DNA of 64,000 bases from assembly GCF_042654065.1 (NCBI RefSeq), contig NZ_JBHSFP010000025.1, forward strand, positions 1 through 64,000, in the 5' to 3' direction. The position numbers and the translations under genes are program-made. The notes beneath the pieces were generated by a model. The model was given only the letters and a program-made list of their open reading frames with translations, was not told the DNA's origin and made no database searches. Source of the stretch: Sphaerisporangium dianthi (lineage in GTDB: Bacteria; Actinomycetota; Actinomycetes; Streptosporangiales; Streptosporangiaceae). Each line of letters begins with the position of its first letter. Positions within the stretch are counted from its first letter, which is position 1. Below, in pieces: positions 38,601-45,768 of the stretch.

Positions 38601-40078
38601 CCCGGATCGCCGCGGCCCGCGCGATCGAGTGCGGCAGGACCGCTGAGGCCGTGGAGCTGCTCGAACTGGGCCGCTCGGTGCTGTGGAGGCAGATGCTGCA
38701 CACCCGGGGCGACCTGGCCGTGCTGGAGCGGCGCGCGCCGGACGTCGCGGCCGGGCTGGCGCGGATCCGGCGGCTGCTGGACGATCTTCCCGCCGAGTCC
38801 GCCGGCCTGGACGGCGAGGCGGGACGGCGGCGGACGGTCGAGTCCCGCATGTCGCTGGCGCGCGAGTGGGACGAACTGGTGGAGCGGGCGCGTTCGCTGG
38901 ACGGGCTGGCCCACTTCCTGGCTCCCACCCCGTTCGCCGAACTGCGCGAGGCCGCCGCCGGCGGCCCGGTCGTGGTCGTCAACGTCAGCGCGTACCGCTG
39001 CGACGCGTTGATCGTCACCGCCGGCGCCGAACAGCCCCTGCTGGTGCCGCTGCCCGATCTCACCCTCGCCGAGGCCGACCGGCGGACGGCCGGCTGGCTG
39101 ACCGCGCTGCGGCGCCTGGACACCGCCGGCCGCGGCCCCGCGGCGCTGGTCAACGTCCGGCAGACCCTCACGGCCGTCCAGGAGTGGCTCTGGAACACGG
39201 TCGCGGGTCCCGTGCTGGACGCCATGGCGCCGCCGCGGCGCGACCCGGCCGCCGGCGAGGAGCGCCGCGCCGGCGGCCGTCCGGGTGAGGCCGCGGAGCG
39301 CGGCGAAGCCCTCCTGGGCGGGCCGCCGCGGCTGTGGTGGTGTCCGACCGGGCCGCTCAGCCTGCTGCCGCTGCACGCGGCGGGGACGGCGGGCGGAGAC
39401 GGGCGCTGGGTGATCGACGAGGTCGTGTCCTCCTACACCCCGACCCTGGAGGCACTGCGCCAGGTGCGGCGCCGTCCGCCCGCGGCGGCGCCGCGGCTGC
39501 TGGCGGTGGGCATGTCGCACACGCCGGGGCTGCCGCCCCTTCCCGGCGTGGACGGGGAGCTGCGGGCGATCGGCGTCCACCGTCCCGTCGACACGCTCCT
39601 TCGCGACGCGGACGCCACCCGCGACCGGGTCCTTTCGGCGCTGGCCGGGCACGAGTGGGCGCACCTGGCCTGTCACGGCAGCCAGAACCTGTTCGACCCG
39701 GCCGCCGCGGCGGTCCACCTGCACGACGGCCCGCTCACGGTGGAGGACCTGGCCGCCCGGCCGCTGGAGGGGGCCGAACTGGTGCAGTTGTCGGCCTGTC
39801 AGACCGCGGTCGGCGGCGTGGAACTGCTCGACGAGGCGATCCACCTGGCCGCCGCCCTGCACATGGCCGGATACGCGCACGTCGTCGCCACCCAGTGGGT
39901 CGTCTCCGACGGCAACGCGGCGGCGCTCGCCGAAGGCGTCTACCAGATGCTGGCGCAGGCAGGCCGGCCGGACGCCGGGCGGGCGGCCCTCGCTCTGCAC
40001 CACGCGGTGCGGAGCCTGCGGGAGCGTTTCCGCGCCCAGCCCGACCTGTGGGCCCCGTACCTGCACATCGGTCCATGA
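35624..40078 (+). CDS. TPR-CHAT caspase-like protease
   Basis: A 1484-residue protein. Residues 1-230 are helical and unassigned; about 230-950 hold repeated TPR-like units built on LSNLGNAL.SR....DLDEAV; an Asp/Gly-rich stretch lies near 782-800. The C-terminal CHAT domain (from about 1085) has the caspase-type dyad His1351 in LACHGSQN and Cys1392 in LSACQTAVG, plus PTGPLSLLPLHAA and VVATQWVVSDGNAA. CHAT proteases are proteolytic effectors in several prokaryotic conflict systems; TPRs usually sense or hold the trigger or target. ATG 35624 follows GAGGAGGG. Two small genes follow on the same strand and probably form one unit with it. Confidence 0.92.
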   Translation: MARFRNMWRVADVARDLVMAGTWAEKRSVLGRCPPGLLGDVEAALVRRLAEIRAEDGDDSADVLAHEQNSWLVHACRAGMDEATWRLLIDGYSTAVLTAPVLTVVNSTDAGEVRRAIADAPEVLSEPTGRDLERLARDMRSLRMFRESHSVARGRRLLAGVRETGVLDEREFGDPIEAQRELFRLIALFEEVLDRYERGVARALDEAAGLAAGMIEHRCWYDVRLFPRLRLLHLCANVFTYRFEDRGDEADAETSVRLNRALLEETPLDHPERAGYAGNLGNALRNRFGLDRDPADLDAAVRWLRESAAAYGQRSPHRHRALNNLGNALLDRYTTGGDGTDLDQAMAAYTLATGRRASSDPLYPTCLSNLSRGLVHRFRRDGDERDLRRAVEVARRSAQLGRGTPQRHMHLAQAAEALYEAYLRDRDPGRLREALEHVDAALAIAGPEAAASDVYATIREAVLSALAGADETTEADMDDGTGETGPAPADEAEEPLDGTVNVLARRYGRTGTGADLARLTAHLERILPAAPAVHRPVYLTSLGAALHGRFEREGDAADLHEAIARLEEAAGARGPAGPSATCLSNLGVALQSRGELTARVADLDEAVRHLRESLRRTRPGDPDEATRLSNLGNALRSRSEHTGNGADLDEAVEMGRRSVARLADEPSLRAMGLSNLGNALHVRFQRAGEKGDLDEAIAHLGRAAEAVPAGHLIEAGILSSLGNALRARFEDGGDPADIDRAIGAGRGAVAGLLGISTDRAMCRSNLAISLLARSAAADLADDDHGDGPSDGDGDGLDDAALDLAAVNAAKDGAQDDGHHDVPADRAALDGDLSEAIRLLEEAVRELPPSHPYLGTCLSNLGNALSARFLLTGDRADSDAAVAHLEHAVRTVPDGHPSQAMWLLNLGSALLSPSDDDESRTERAIRTWRTAARSRTATTSVRMAAASAWGRAAPTPAASAEGYAAAVRLLPQVAWHGLPQAARRERLADRQGLARIAAARAIECGRTAEAVELLELGRSVLWRQMLHTRGDLAVLERRAPDVAAGLARIRRLLDDLPAESAGLDGEAGRRRTVESRMSLAREWDELVERARSLDGLAHFLAPTPFAELREAAAGGPVVVVNVSAYRCDALIVTAGAEQPLLVPLPDLTLAEADRRTAGWLTALRRLDTAGRGPAALVNVRQTLTAVQEWLWNTVAGPVLDAMAPPRRDPAAGEERRAGGRPGEAAERGEALLGGPPRLWWCPTGPLSLLPLHAAGTAGGDGRWVIDEVVSSYTPTLEALRQVRRRPPAAAPRLLAVGMSHTPGLPPLPGVDGELRAIGVHRPVDTLLRDADATRDRVLSALAGHEWAHLACHGSQNLFDPAAAAVHLHDGPLTVEDLAARPLEGAELVQLSACQTAVGGVELLDEAIHLAAALHMAGYAHVVATQWVVSDGNAAALAEGVYQMLAQAGRPDAGRAALALHHAVRSLRERFRAQPDLWAPYLHIGP

Positions 40079-40196
40079 CCACGCCCGGCGCCCCGGGTGA
40101 TCCCCGGTGGTCCGGGCGCGCCAGAAGGGGCGAGCCCCGCCGGCGACGCGCCACTAGAGTGGCGTGGTGGCAGGACGGCACCGGTGAAGGCAGGCC

Positions 40197-40610
40197 ATGA
40201 CACCCCCTGAACGACCCCCGGGCGACGATGGGCGGGCGGGCGCCGCCCCGGTGACCGCAGAGTGGGCGCTGGCACTGTGGTGCGAGGCCCTGCCGAGGAT
40301 GCGCCGCGACGCGGCGGACGGCGGCTGGAGCGGCGCCCTGGAACAGCGGGCCGCCGCGGTGGCCGCCGGCGGGCCTGCGACCACGGCCTGGGCCGAGCTC
40401 GGCATGCCGCTGGCCGGCGAGCCCATGCGCCTGGAACACCGCGCGGGCGGGGCGCTGGTCTCGCTGCCCGGCCAGGACCCCGTCGAGCTCATCGGCGACT
40501 ACGCCTGCCCGCACTGGCGCTGCCCGCGCCGCGCCGGGCGCAACGATCGGGGCGAGCCGCCCCTGTGCGGGCTCGACGGAGCTCCGATGCGCTTCACTCC
40601 CGGTCACTGA
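40197..40610 (+). CDS. small zinc-ribbon-like protein downstream of CHAT protease
   Basis: A 137-residue protein of unknown function. The first 100 residues are helical and Ala-rich. The C-terminus has DYACPHWRCPRRAG, then PPLCGLDGAPMRF: three cysteines plus a histidine in a zinc-ribbon-like arrangement. I know such short CP...C.R...C..G..M proteins as frequent companions of actinobacterial CHAT genes, but no function is established. ATG 40197 is preceded by GAAGG. It lies 118 bp after the protease gene and 33 bp before the membrane gene. Confidence 0.7.
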   Translation: MTPPERPPGDDGRAGAAPVTAEWALALWCEALPRMRRDAADGGWSGALEQRAAAVAAGGPATTAWAELGMPLAGEPMRLEHRAGGALVSLPGQDPVELIGDYACPHWRCPRRAGRNDRGEPPLCGLDGAPMRFTPGH

Positions 40611-40643
40611 CCGGCAACGTCCGCCGCGTGCGAAAGGGCGTCG

Positions 40644-41477
40644 ATGGAGACCTTACTGGGCGAACTGGGCAAGCGGATCTCCGATCGCTGGGTGATCCGG
40701 CTCGTGCTGCCCGGCCTGCTGTGGCTCGTCGCCGCGGCCACCGCGGTGGTCCTCGGCCACGCCCGGCCGTTCGACGCGGCGGCGCTGGTGCAGCGGGCCG
40801 AACAGGCCGGCATGGCGCTGTCGGCCCGGCCGGTCGCGGCGGCGGCGGCGGTGGCCGCCGTGCTGGGCGCTGCCGTGGTCGCGGGCCTGACGGCCCAGGC
40901 GCTGGGCCGTGCCGTGCGCGCGGTCTGGCTCGGCCTCTGGCGGGGGCCGGCCGCCCCGCTGGGGCGGCGCGTCCGCGCGTGGCGCCTGCGGCGGGCGACC
41001 GCCCGCCCGCCCGAGGGCGCGGCCGTTCCCGGACGCTTCCTGCCGGCCAGGCCCACCTGGATCGGCGACCGCTTCCGGCTCGCCGGTGAGCGGGTCGACG
41101 CCCAGTACGGCCTGCGCCTGGCGCTCGTCTGGATCCCGCTGTGGCAGGTGCTGGAAGAGCCGATCCGCACGCCGGTGCAGGAGGCGGCCGACCGGTTCGA
41201 CGAGACGGTCCGCCTGGCCGGCTGGGGAGCGTTGTACGCGGCGACCGGCGTCCTGTGGTGGCCGGGCCTGCCGGTCGGGGCCCTGGTCATGGTGATCGCC
41301 TGGCGGCAGGGCCGCGCCGCCGCGGCCGGGTTCGCCGACGTCGTGGAGGCCACCGTGGACACCCGCCACCGGGCACTGGCCGAGGCCCTCGGCGTGGCAC
41401 TGCCGCATGGGCGGCTCACCCGGGCCGAGGCCGCGGTCATCAACGATCTGCTCCACAAGGGCCACCGGCTCCCCTGA
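40644..41477 (+). CDS. membrane protein of CHAT cassette
   Basis: A 277-residue protein with a short cytosolic N-terminus (METLLGELGKRISDRWVIRL), two membrane segments at about 21-45 and 65-92, a basic loop, and a probable third and fourth segment near 190-230 (LAGWGALYAATGVLWWPGLPVGALVMVIAW). The end is helical and charged. I do not recognise the family. ATG 40644 follows GAAAGGG. Its position directly after the protease and zinc-ribbon genes suggests it anchors or is acted on by the CHAT protein. No homology-based function can be given. Confidence 0.75.
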   Translation: METLLGELGKRISDRWVIRLVLPGLLWLVAAATAVVLGHARPFDAAALVQRAEQAGMALSARPVAAAAAVAAVLGAAVVAGLTAQALGRAVRAVWLGLWRGPAAPLGRRVRAWRLRRATARPPEGAAVPGRFLPARPTWIGDRFRLAGERVDAQYGLRLALVWIPLWQVLEEPIRTPVQEAADRFDETVRLAGWGALYAATGVLWWPGLPVGALVMVIAWRQGRAAAAGFADVVEATVDTRHRALAEALGVALPHGRLTRAEAAVINDLLHKGHRLP

Positions 41478-41633
41478 GCCGCCCGGCGCGAGATCGGGGC
41501 CCGGGCGAGGCGGCTCCAGCCACCGCCGAGCGAGCGGGCGCCCCGGCCCCGCGCGCTCGCGATCAAGGCCCGGCGGGACGCTCCGGGCGACGTCGCCGGG
41601 CGGGCTGACCGGGACACACCACGGAGCGTCAAT

Positions 41634-41657
41634 ATTTGTCAGGACATTCTGATGTCC
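41634..41657. promoter_or_regulatory. GntR autoregulatory operator
   Basis: ATTTGTCA followed by the perfect inverted repeat GGACAT-TCTG-ATGTCC (41642-41657), 43 bp before the GntR start. The surrounding 37 bp are almost the same as at 35508-35545, including a TTGACG on the minus strand (41627-41632) matching the importer's -35, although no leftward gene begins here. Confidence 0.7.
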
Positions 41658-41700
41658 GCTAGCCTCGTTCCAAGCGATCAATACAGAGCCGGGAGAAGGC

Positions 41701-42441
41701 ATGGGCACTCGACTCGACATCGACCTCGATCGCTCCAGCCCGGTGCCGCTCTACTTCCAGGTGGCCGAGCAGATCGCCGAGGCGATCCGCCGGGGCGACC
41801 TGGTGCCCGGCTCGCGGCTCGACAACGAGATCCTGCTCGCCGACCAGCTCGGGCTCTCGCGCCCGACCATCCGCCAGGCCATCCAGTACCTCGTGGACAA
41901 GGGCCTGCTCGTCCGCAAGCGCGGCGTCGGCACCCAGGTGGTGCACGGCCAGGTGAAGCGCACGGTCGAGCTGACCAGCCTGTACGACGACCTGCGCAGG
42001 GCCGGGCAGGAGCCGACGACCAAGGTGCTATCGCTGCGACCGGCCCACGCCGACGAGCAGATCGCCGCCGTCCTCGGCGTGCCGCCCGGCACCGAGGTGC
42101 AGCTCCTGGAGCGGGTGCGTTACGCCGCCGGAGAGCCGCTGGCCCTGCTGCACAACTGGCTGCCCGCGGGCCTTGGACCGCTCACCGCCCAGGCTCTGGA
42201 GGAGCGCGGCCTTTACGAGCTGCTGCGCTCGGCCGGGGTGCGCATGCGGGTGGCCAACCAGCGCATCGGCGCCCGCGCGGCCACCCCCGCAGAGGCGCGG
42301 CTGCTGGAGGAGCGCCGGGGCGCGCCGCTGCTGACGATGGTGCGCACGACCTACGACGATCAGGGCAGGGCCGTCGAGCACGGCTCGCACGTCTACCGGG
42401 CCTCGCACTACTCGCTGGAGGTCACGCTGATCGAGCGTTGA
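41701..42441 (+). CDS. GntR/HutC-family regulator with UTRA domain
   Basis: A 246-residue regulator. The winged helix is PLYFQVAEQIAEAIRRGDL, NEILLADQLGLSRPTIRQAI, LLVRKRGVGTQV; the ligand-binding UTRA domain covers about 90-240 (LLERVRYAAGEPLALLHNWLP; YRASHYSLEVTL). UTRA members sense sugar phosphates or similar metabolites. ATG 41701 follows GGGAGAAGG. A palindromic operator lies upstream of it and again upstream of the importer and CHAT genes, so it probably controls the importer. Its end overlaps the convergent DedA gene by 34 bp. Confidence 0.92.
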   Translation: MGTRLDIDLDRSSPVPLYFQVAEQIAEAIRRGDLVPGSRLDNEILLADQLGLSRPTIRQAIQYLVDKGLLVRKRGVGTQVVHGQVKRTVELTSLYDDLRRAGQEPTTKVLSLRPAHADEQIAAVLGVPPGTEVQLLERVRYAAGEPLALLHNWLPAGLGPLTAQALEERGLYELLRSAGVRMRVANQRIGARAATPAEARLLEERRGAPLLTMVRTTYDDQGRAVEHGSHVYRASHYSLEVTLIER

Positions 42442-43064
42442 GCGACCGGCTCGCCGGCCTCGGTGACGACGCGGCCGGCGCGGCGCTTGATGTACAGCGT
42501 GGTGAAGCAGCCGAACAGCACGGCGACGACCAGGCCGACCCAGGAGAACCCCTTCAGCCAGCGGTCGGCGACCATGCCCAGGTAGTAGATGACGGCGGTG
42601 GTGCCGCCCGCCCAGGTGATGCCGCCGAGCACGTTGGCGATCAGGAACCGCCAGTAGGGCATGCGCAGCGCCCCGGCCAGCGGCCCGGCGAGGATGCGCA
42701 GCAGCGCGATGAAGCGGCCGAAGAACACCGCCCACATGCCCCACCGGTCGAAGGCCTTCTCGGCCTTGGCGATGTGGGCCGGGCCGAAGTGCTTGGGGAA
42801 GCGCCTGGCGAGGCGGTCGAACAAAGGCTGCCCGCCCTTGCGGCCGATGGCGTACCCGATCGAGTCGCCGATGATGGCCCCGGCGCTGGCGCACGCCCCC
42901 ACCCACAACGGGTCGACGACGTGCTGGGCGGACAGCAGTGCGGCGCTGACCAGGACGACCTCGCCGGGCAGCGGGATGCCGAGACTCTCGACGCCGATCA
43001 CCACGCCCACGATCACGCAGATCCACACCGGCGGGATCGCCATGAGCCATTCCTCGACATGCAT
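42408..43064 (-). CDS. DedA-family membrane protein
   Basis: A 218-residue DedA/SNARE-associated membrane protein. The conserved core is FGRFIALLRILAGPLAGALRMPYWRFLIANVLGG, given here as GRFIALLRILAGPLAG plus MPYWRF; the E/D site is GIPLPGEVVL. About five membrane segments are predicted. DedA proteins are linked to polyprenyl-phosphate or phospholipid flipping and membrane potential. ATG 43064 has AAGGTG upstream. It overlaps the convergent GntR gene by 34 bp. Confidence 0.92.
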   Translation of the reverse strand: MHVEEWLMAIPPVWICVIVGVVIGVESLGIPLPGEVVLVSAALLSAQHVVDPLWVGACASAGAIIGDSIGYAIGRKGGQPLFDRLARRFPKHFGPAHIAKAEKAFDRWGMWAVFFGRFIALLRILAGPLAGALRMPYWRFLIANVLGGITWAGGTTAVIYYLGMVADRWLKGFSWVGLVVAVLFGCFTTLYIKRRAGRVVTEAGEPVAQRSISVTSSE

Positions 43065-43125
43065 GGCTCACACCTTATGCGGTGGCATGCACTCGCTTTG
43101 CGTCAGCGGAGAACACCAGGGACTT

Positions 43126-44781
43126 TTAGGGGAGATCCCTGAGGGCCGCCTGGGCGGCCTCGCGCATCGCCGCGTGGACGCGGGCGTTCTCGGCGCGATC
43201 GGTGCGCACCTCGACGATGCGCAGCCCTTCGCCCCTGATCGCCTTGGGCAGGTCGCCGATGGAGGAGAGCAGGGTGTGCGGGGTGCCGGTGGCGGCGGCG
43301 AGGTAGGACAGGTTCACCCCGTGCGGGGTGCCGAAGACGCGTTCGAAGGAGTCGGTCAGCGCCGCCTGCGGGAGCAGCGAGAAGATGCCGCCGCCGTCGT
43401 TGTTGACGACCACGATGCACAGGTCGGGCCGGGGCTCGCGAGGGCCGAGCACCAGGCCGTTCTGGTCGTGCAGCAGGGTGAGGTCGCCGATCAGGGCGTA
43501 GGAGGGCCCGTTGTGGGCGAGCGCGGCGCCCACCGCGGTGGACACCAGCCCGTCGATGCCCGAGGCGCCGCGGTTGGCGAGCAGCCGCAGGCCGCGCCTG
43601 GGCCGCATGGCCTGGTCGAGATCCCTGATCGGCATAGAGGAGCCGCAGAACAGCAGGGAGTTGTTGGGCAGCGCCTCGGCGAGGTCTCTGGCCAGGCGCG
43701 GCTCGCTCTGCTCGGCCTCGTCCAGGACGGCGTCCACGGCCGCGCGCACGGCCGCGTCGGCGGCCCGCCAGGACCGCAGCCAGGCGTCGTCGCCGGCCGC
43801 GCCGGGGATCTCGACGGCCTCGGCGACCTGCGTGGCCGAGCGGGTGGGGTCGGGCCAGTGGGACAGGTCGGGGGCGACGACGATGTGCTCGTCGGCCTGT
43901 TTGAGCCATGACAGCAGGGGGCGGGACAGGCTGGGCCGGCCGAGCGTGACGACCACGTCGGGACGGTGGGCGGCGGCGAAGCCGGGGTCGCCGAGCAGGA
44001 AGTGGTAGGCCGAGATGGCGTGGTCGCCGTACCTGCCCCCTCCGGTGGGCTCCGACAGCACCGGCCATCCGGCCATCCCGGCGGCGGCGACGTACCTGCG
44101 CACGTTGGCCGCGCCGTCGCCGATCACCAGCACGCCGCGGCGGGTCGGCGCGACGTGCAGGCCCGCCGAAGGCGGCCCTACCCGGGCGCGCACCCAGGGA
44201 CCGCTCGCGCCGCTTTCCAGGGGCTCGCACCAGGCGGTGTCGCCGTCGGGGATGAGCGGCTCGCGGAAGGCCACGTTCAGGTGGACCGGCCCGGGGTCGC
44301 CGGGCCCGAGAGAGCGCTGGTAGGCGCGGCACGCCAGCGATCGCCAGTAGGCCACCTGGCCCGGCCGCTCCTCGGGCGCGCCGATCTCGCTGAACCAGCG
44401 CACCGCCGACCCGTACAGCTTGAGCTGGTCGATCGTCTGGCTGGCCCCGGTGGCGCGCAGCTCGGGGGGCCGGTCTGCGGTCAGCACCAGCAGCGGCACG
44501 CCCGACTCGTGCGCCTCGATCACCGCGGGGTGGAAGTTGGCGGCGGCGGTGCCGGAGGTGCACACCAGCGCGACCGGCCGCTCGGACCTGCGGGCCAGGC
44601 CGAGGGCCAGGAACGACGCCGAGCGCTCGTCGATGCGCACGTGCAGGCGCAGGCGCGGGTCGCCGTGCGCCGCGATGGCCAGCGGCGCCGAGCGGGAGCC
44701 GGGGGCCAGCACCATGTCGGTCAGGCCGCAGCGCACCAGCTCGTCGATCAGGACGCCCGACAGCGCGGTGGCGGGGTTCAC
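43126..44781 (-). CDS. menD: SEPHCHC synthase (2-oxoglutarate decarboxylase step)
   Basis: A 551-residue thiamine-diphosphate enzyme that joins isochorismate and 2-oxoglutarate in menaquinone synthesis. Hallmarks: LAPGSRSAPLAIAA, IDERSASFLALGLAR with the catalytic Glu of ThDP activation, CTSGTAAANFHPAVIEA, LTADRPPELR, GASQTIDQLKLYG, NRGASGIDGLVSTAVG and the ThDP motif LIGDLTLLHDQNGL...VVNNDGGGIFS. GTG 44781 follows GAGGAGGGC. It lies 77 bp after the menB gene on the same strand, so the two are probably cotranscribed. Confidence 0.95.
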   Translation of the reverse strand: MNPATALSGVLIDELVRCGLTDMVLAPGSRSAPLAIAAHGDPRLRLHVRIDERSASFLALGLARRSERPVALVCTSGTAAANFHPAVIEAHESGVPLLVLTADRPPELRATGASQTIDQLKLYGSAVRWFSEIGAPEERPGQVAYWRSLACRAYQRSLGPGDPGPVHLNVAFREPLIPDGDTAWCEPLESGASGPWVRARVGPPSAGLHVAPTRRGVLVIGDGAANVRRYVAAAGMAGWPVLSEPTGGGRYGDHAISAYHFLLGDPGFAAAHRPDVVVTLGRPSLSRPLLSWLKQADEHIVVAPDLSHWPDPTRSATQVAEAVEIPGAAGDDAWLRSWRAADAAVRAAVDAVLDEAEQSEPRLARDLAEALPNNSLLFCGSSMPIRDLDQAMRPRRGLRLLANRGASGIDGLVSTAVGAALAHNGPSYALIGDLTLLHDQNGLVLGPREPRPDLCIVVVNNDGGGIFSLLPQAALTDSFERVFGTPHGVNLSYLAAATGTPHTLLSSIGDLPKAIRGEGLRIVEVRTDRAENARVHAAMREAAQAALRDLP

Positions 44782-44858
44782 CTGCCCTCCTCGGGCGGGA
44801 CCCGCCGGGCGGGCCGCGCGGCGGCGCGGGTGCGCGGGGGAACGGGGAAGGCCCTCAT

Positions 44859-45686
44859 CTAGGGGCGGCGCGGGAAGCGGGAGAAGTCGGGGCGGCGCTT
44901 CTCTTTGAAGGCGTCGCGGCCCTCCTGCGCCTCCTCGCTCATGTAGTACAGGAGGGTGGCGTCACCGGCGAACTGCTGCATGCCGGCCGCGCCGTCGCTG
45001 ACGGCGTTGATGGCGCCCTTGAGCATGCGCAGGGCGAGCGGCGACTTGTCCAGCATCTCGCGGCACCACTGGACGGTCTCCTCCTCCAGCCGCTCCAGCG
45101 GGACGACGGTGTTCACCAGGCCCATGTCGAGGGCTTCCTGGGCGTTGTAGAACCGGCACAGGTACCAGATCTCGCGGGCCTTCTTCAGCCCGACGGTCTC
45201 GGCGAGCAACCACGCGCCGTAGCCGCCGTCGAAGGAGCCGACCTTGGGGCCGGTCTGGCCGAACACGGCGTTGTCGGCGGCGATGGTGAGGTCGCACACG
45301 ACGTGCAGGACGTGCCCGCCGCCGACGGCGTACCCGGCGACCATGGCGACGACCGGCTTGGGCAGGCGGCGGATCTGGACCTGCAGGTCCAGCACGTTGA
45401 GGCGGCCGACGCCGTCGGGGCCGATGTAGCCGTCGTCGCCGCGGATCTTCTGGTCGCCCCCGGAGCAGAACGCCTCGGTGCCGGCGCCGGTGAAGATGAT
45501 CACACCGACGTCGCCGTCGTCGCGGGCGGCGTTGAAGGCGTGCTGGAGTTCGAAGAGCGTGGTCGGACGGAAGGCGTTGCGCCGCTCGGGGCGGTTTATC
45601 GTGATCTTCGCGATGCCTTCGGCGGTCTCGTAGATGATGTCCTCGTAGTCACCCGACCGCTTCCAGTCGACAGTGCTCACGGTCAC
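44859..45686 (-). CDS. menB: 1,4-dihydroxy-2-naphthoyl-CoA synthase
   Basis: A 275-residue crotonase-fold enzyme closing the naphthoquinone ring. MenB signatures are present: INRPERRNAFRPTTLFEL, FCSGGDQKIRGDDGY, GYAVGGGHVLHVVCDLTIA, FGQTGPKVGSFDGGYGA and LLYYMSEEAQEGRDAF. The GTG at 45686 follows GAGGAGCG; GTG 45680 is an alternative. It is divergent from menE over 79 bp and heads the menB-menD unit. Confidence 0.95.
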   Translation of the reverse strand: MTVSTVDWKRSGDYEDIIYETAEGIAKITINRPERRNAFRPTTLFELQHAFNAARDDGDVGVIIFTGAGTEAFCSGGDQKIRGDDGYIGPDGVGRLNVLDLQVQIRRLPKPVVAMVAGYAVGGGHVLHVVCDLTIAADNAVFGQTGPKVGSFDGGYGAWLLAETVGLKKAREIWYLCRFYNAQEALDMGLVNTVVPLERLEEETVQWCREMLDKSPLALRMLKGAINAVSDGAAGMQQFAGDATLLYYMSEEAQEGRDAFKEKRRPDFSRFPRRP

Positions 45687-45752
45687 GCTCGCTCCTCACT
45701 CACCTGCGCGTTCCCCCGGCAGGGCCACGGCGGGGGCCCCTCTCATCGGGAC

Positions 45753-45768
45753 TAACCTTACGACCGTG
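45753..45768 (+). promoter_or_regulatory. candidate leaderless promoter of menE
   Basis: TAACCT (45753-45758) resembles a -10 box and ends 7 bp before the GTG of menE. No ribosome site is seen there. This fits a leaderless mRNA beginning at the start codon; no clear -35 is visible. Confidence 0.35.

Noticed and set aside
37244..40066. 940-residue open frame antisense to the TPR-CHAT gene
   Set aside because: GC-rich shadow frame; composition is Gln/Val/Gly/Arg-rich without domains, while the plus strand has TPR and CHAT motifs.
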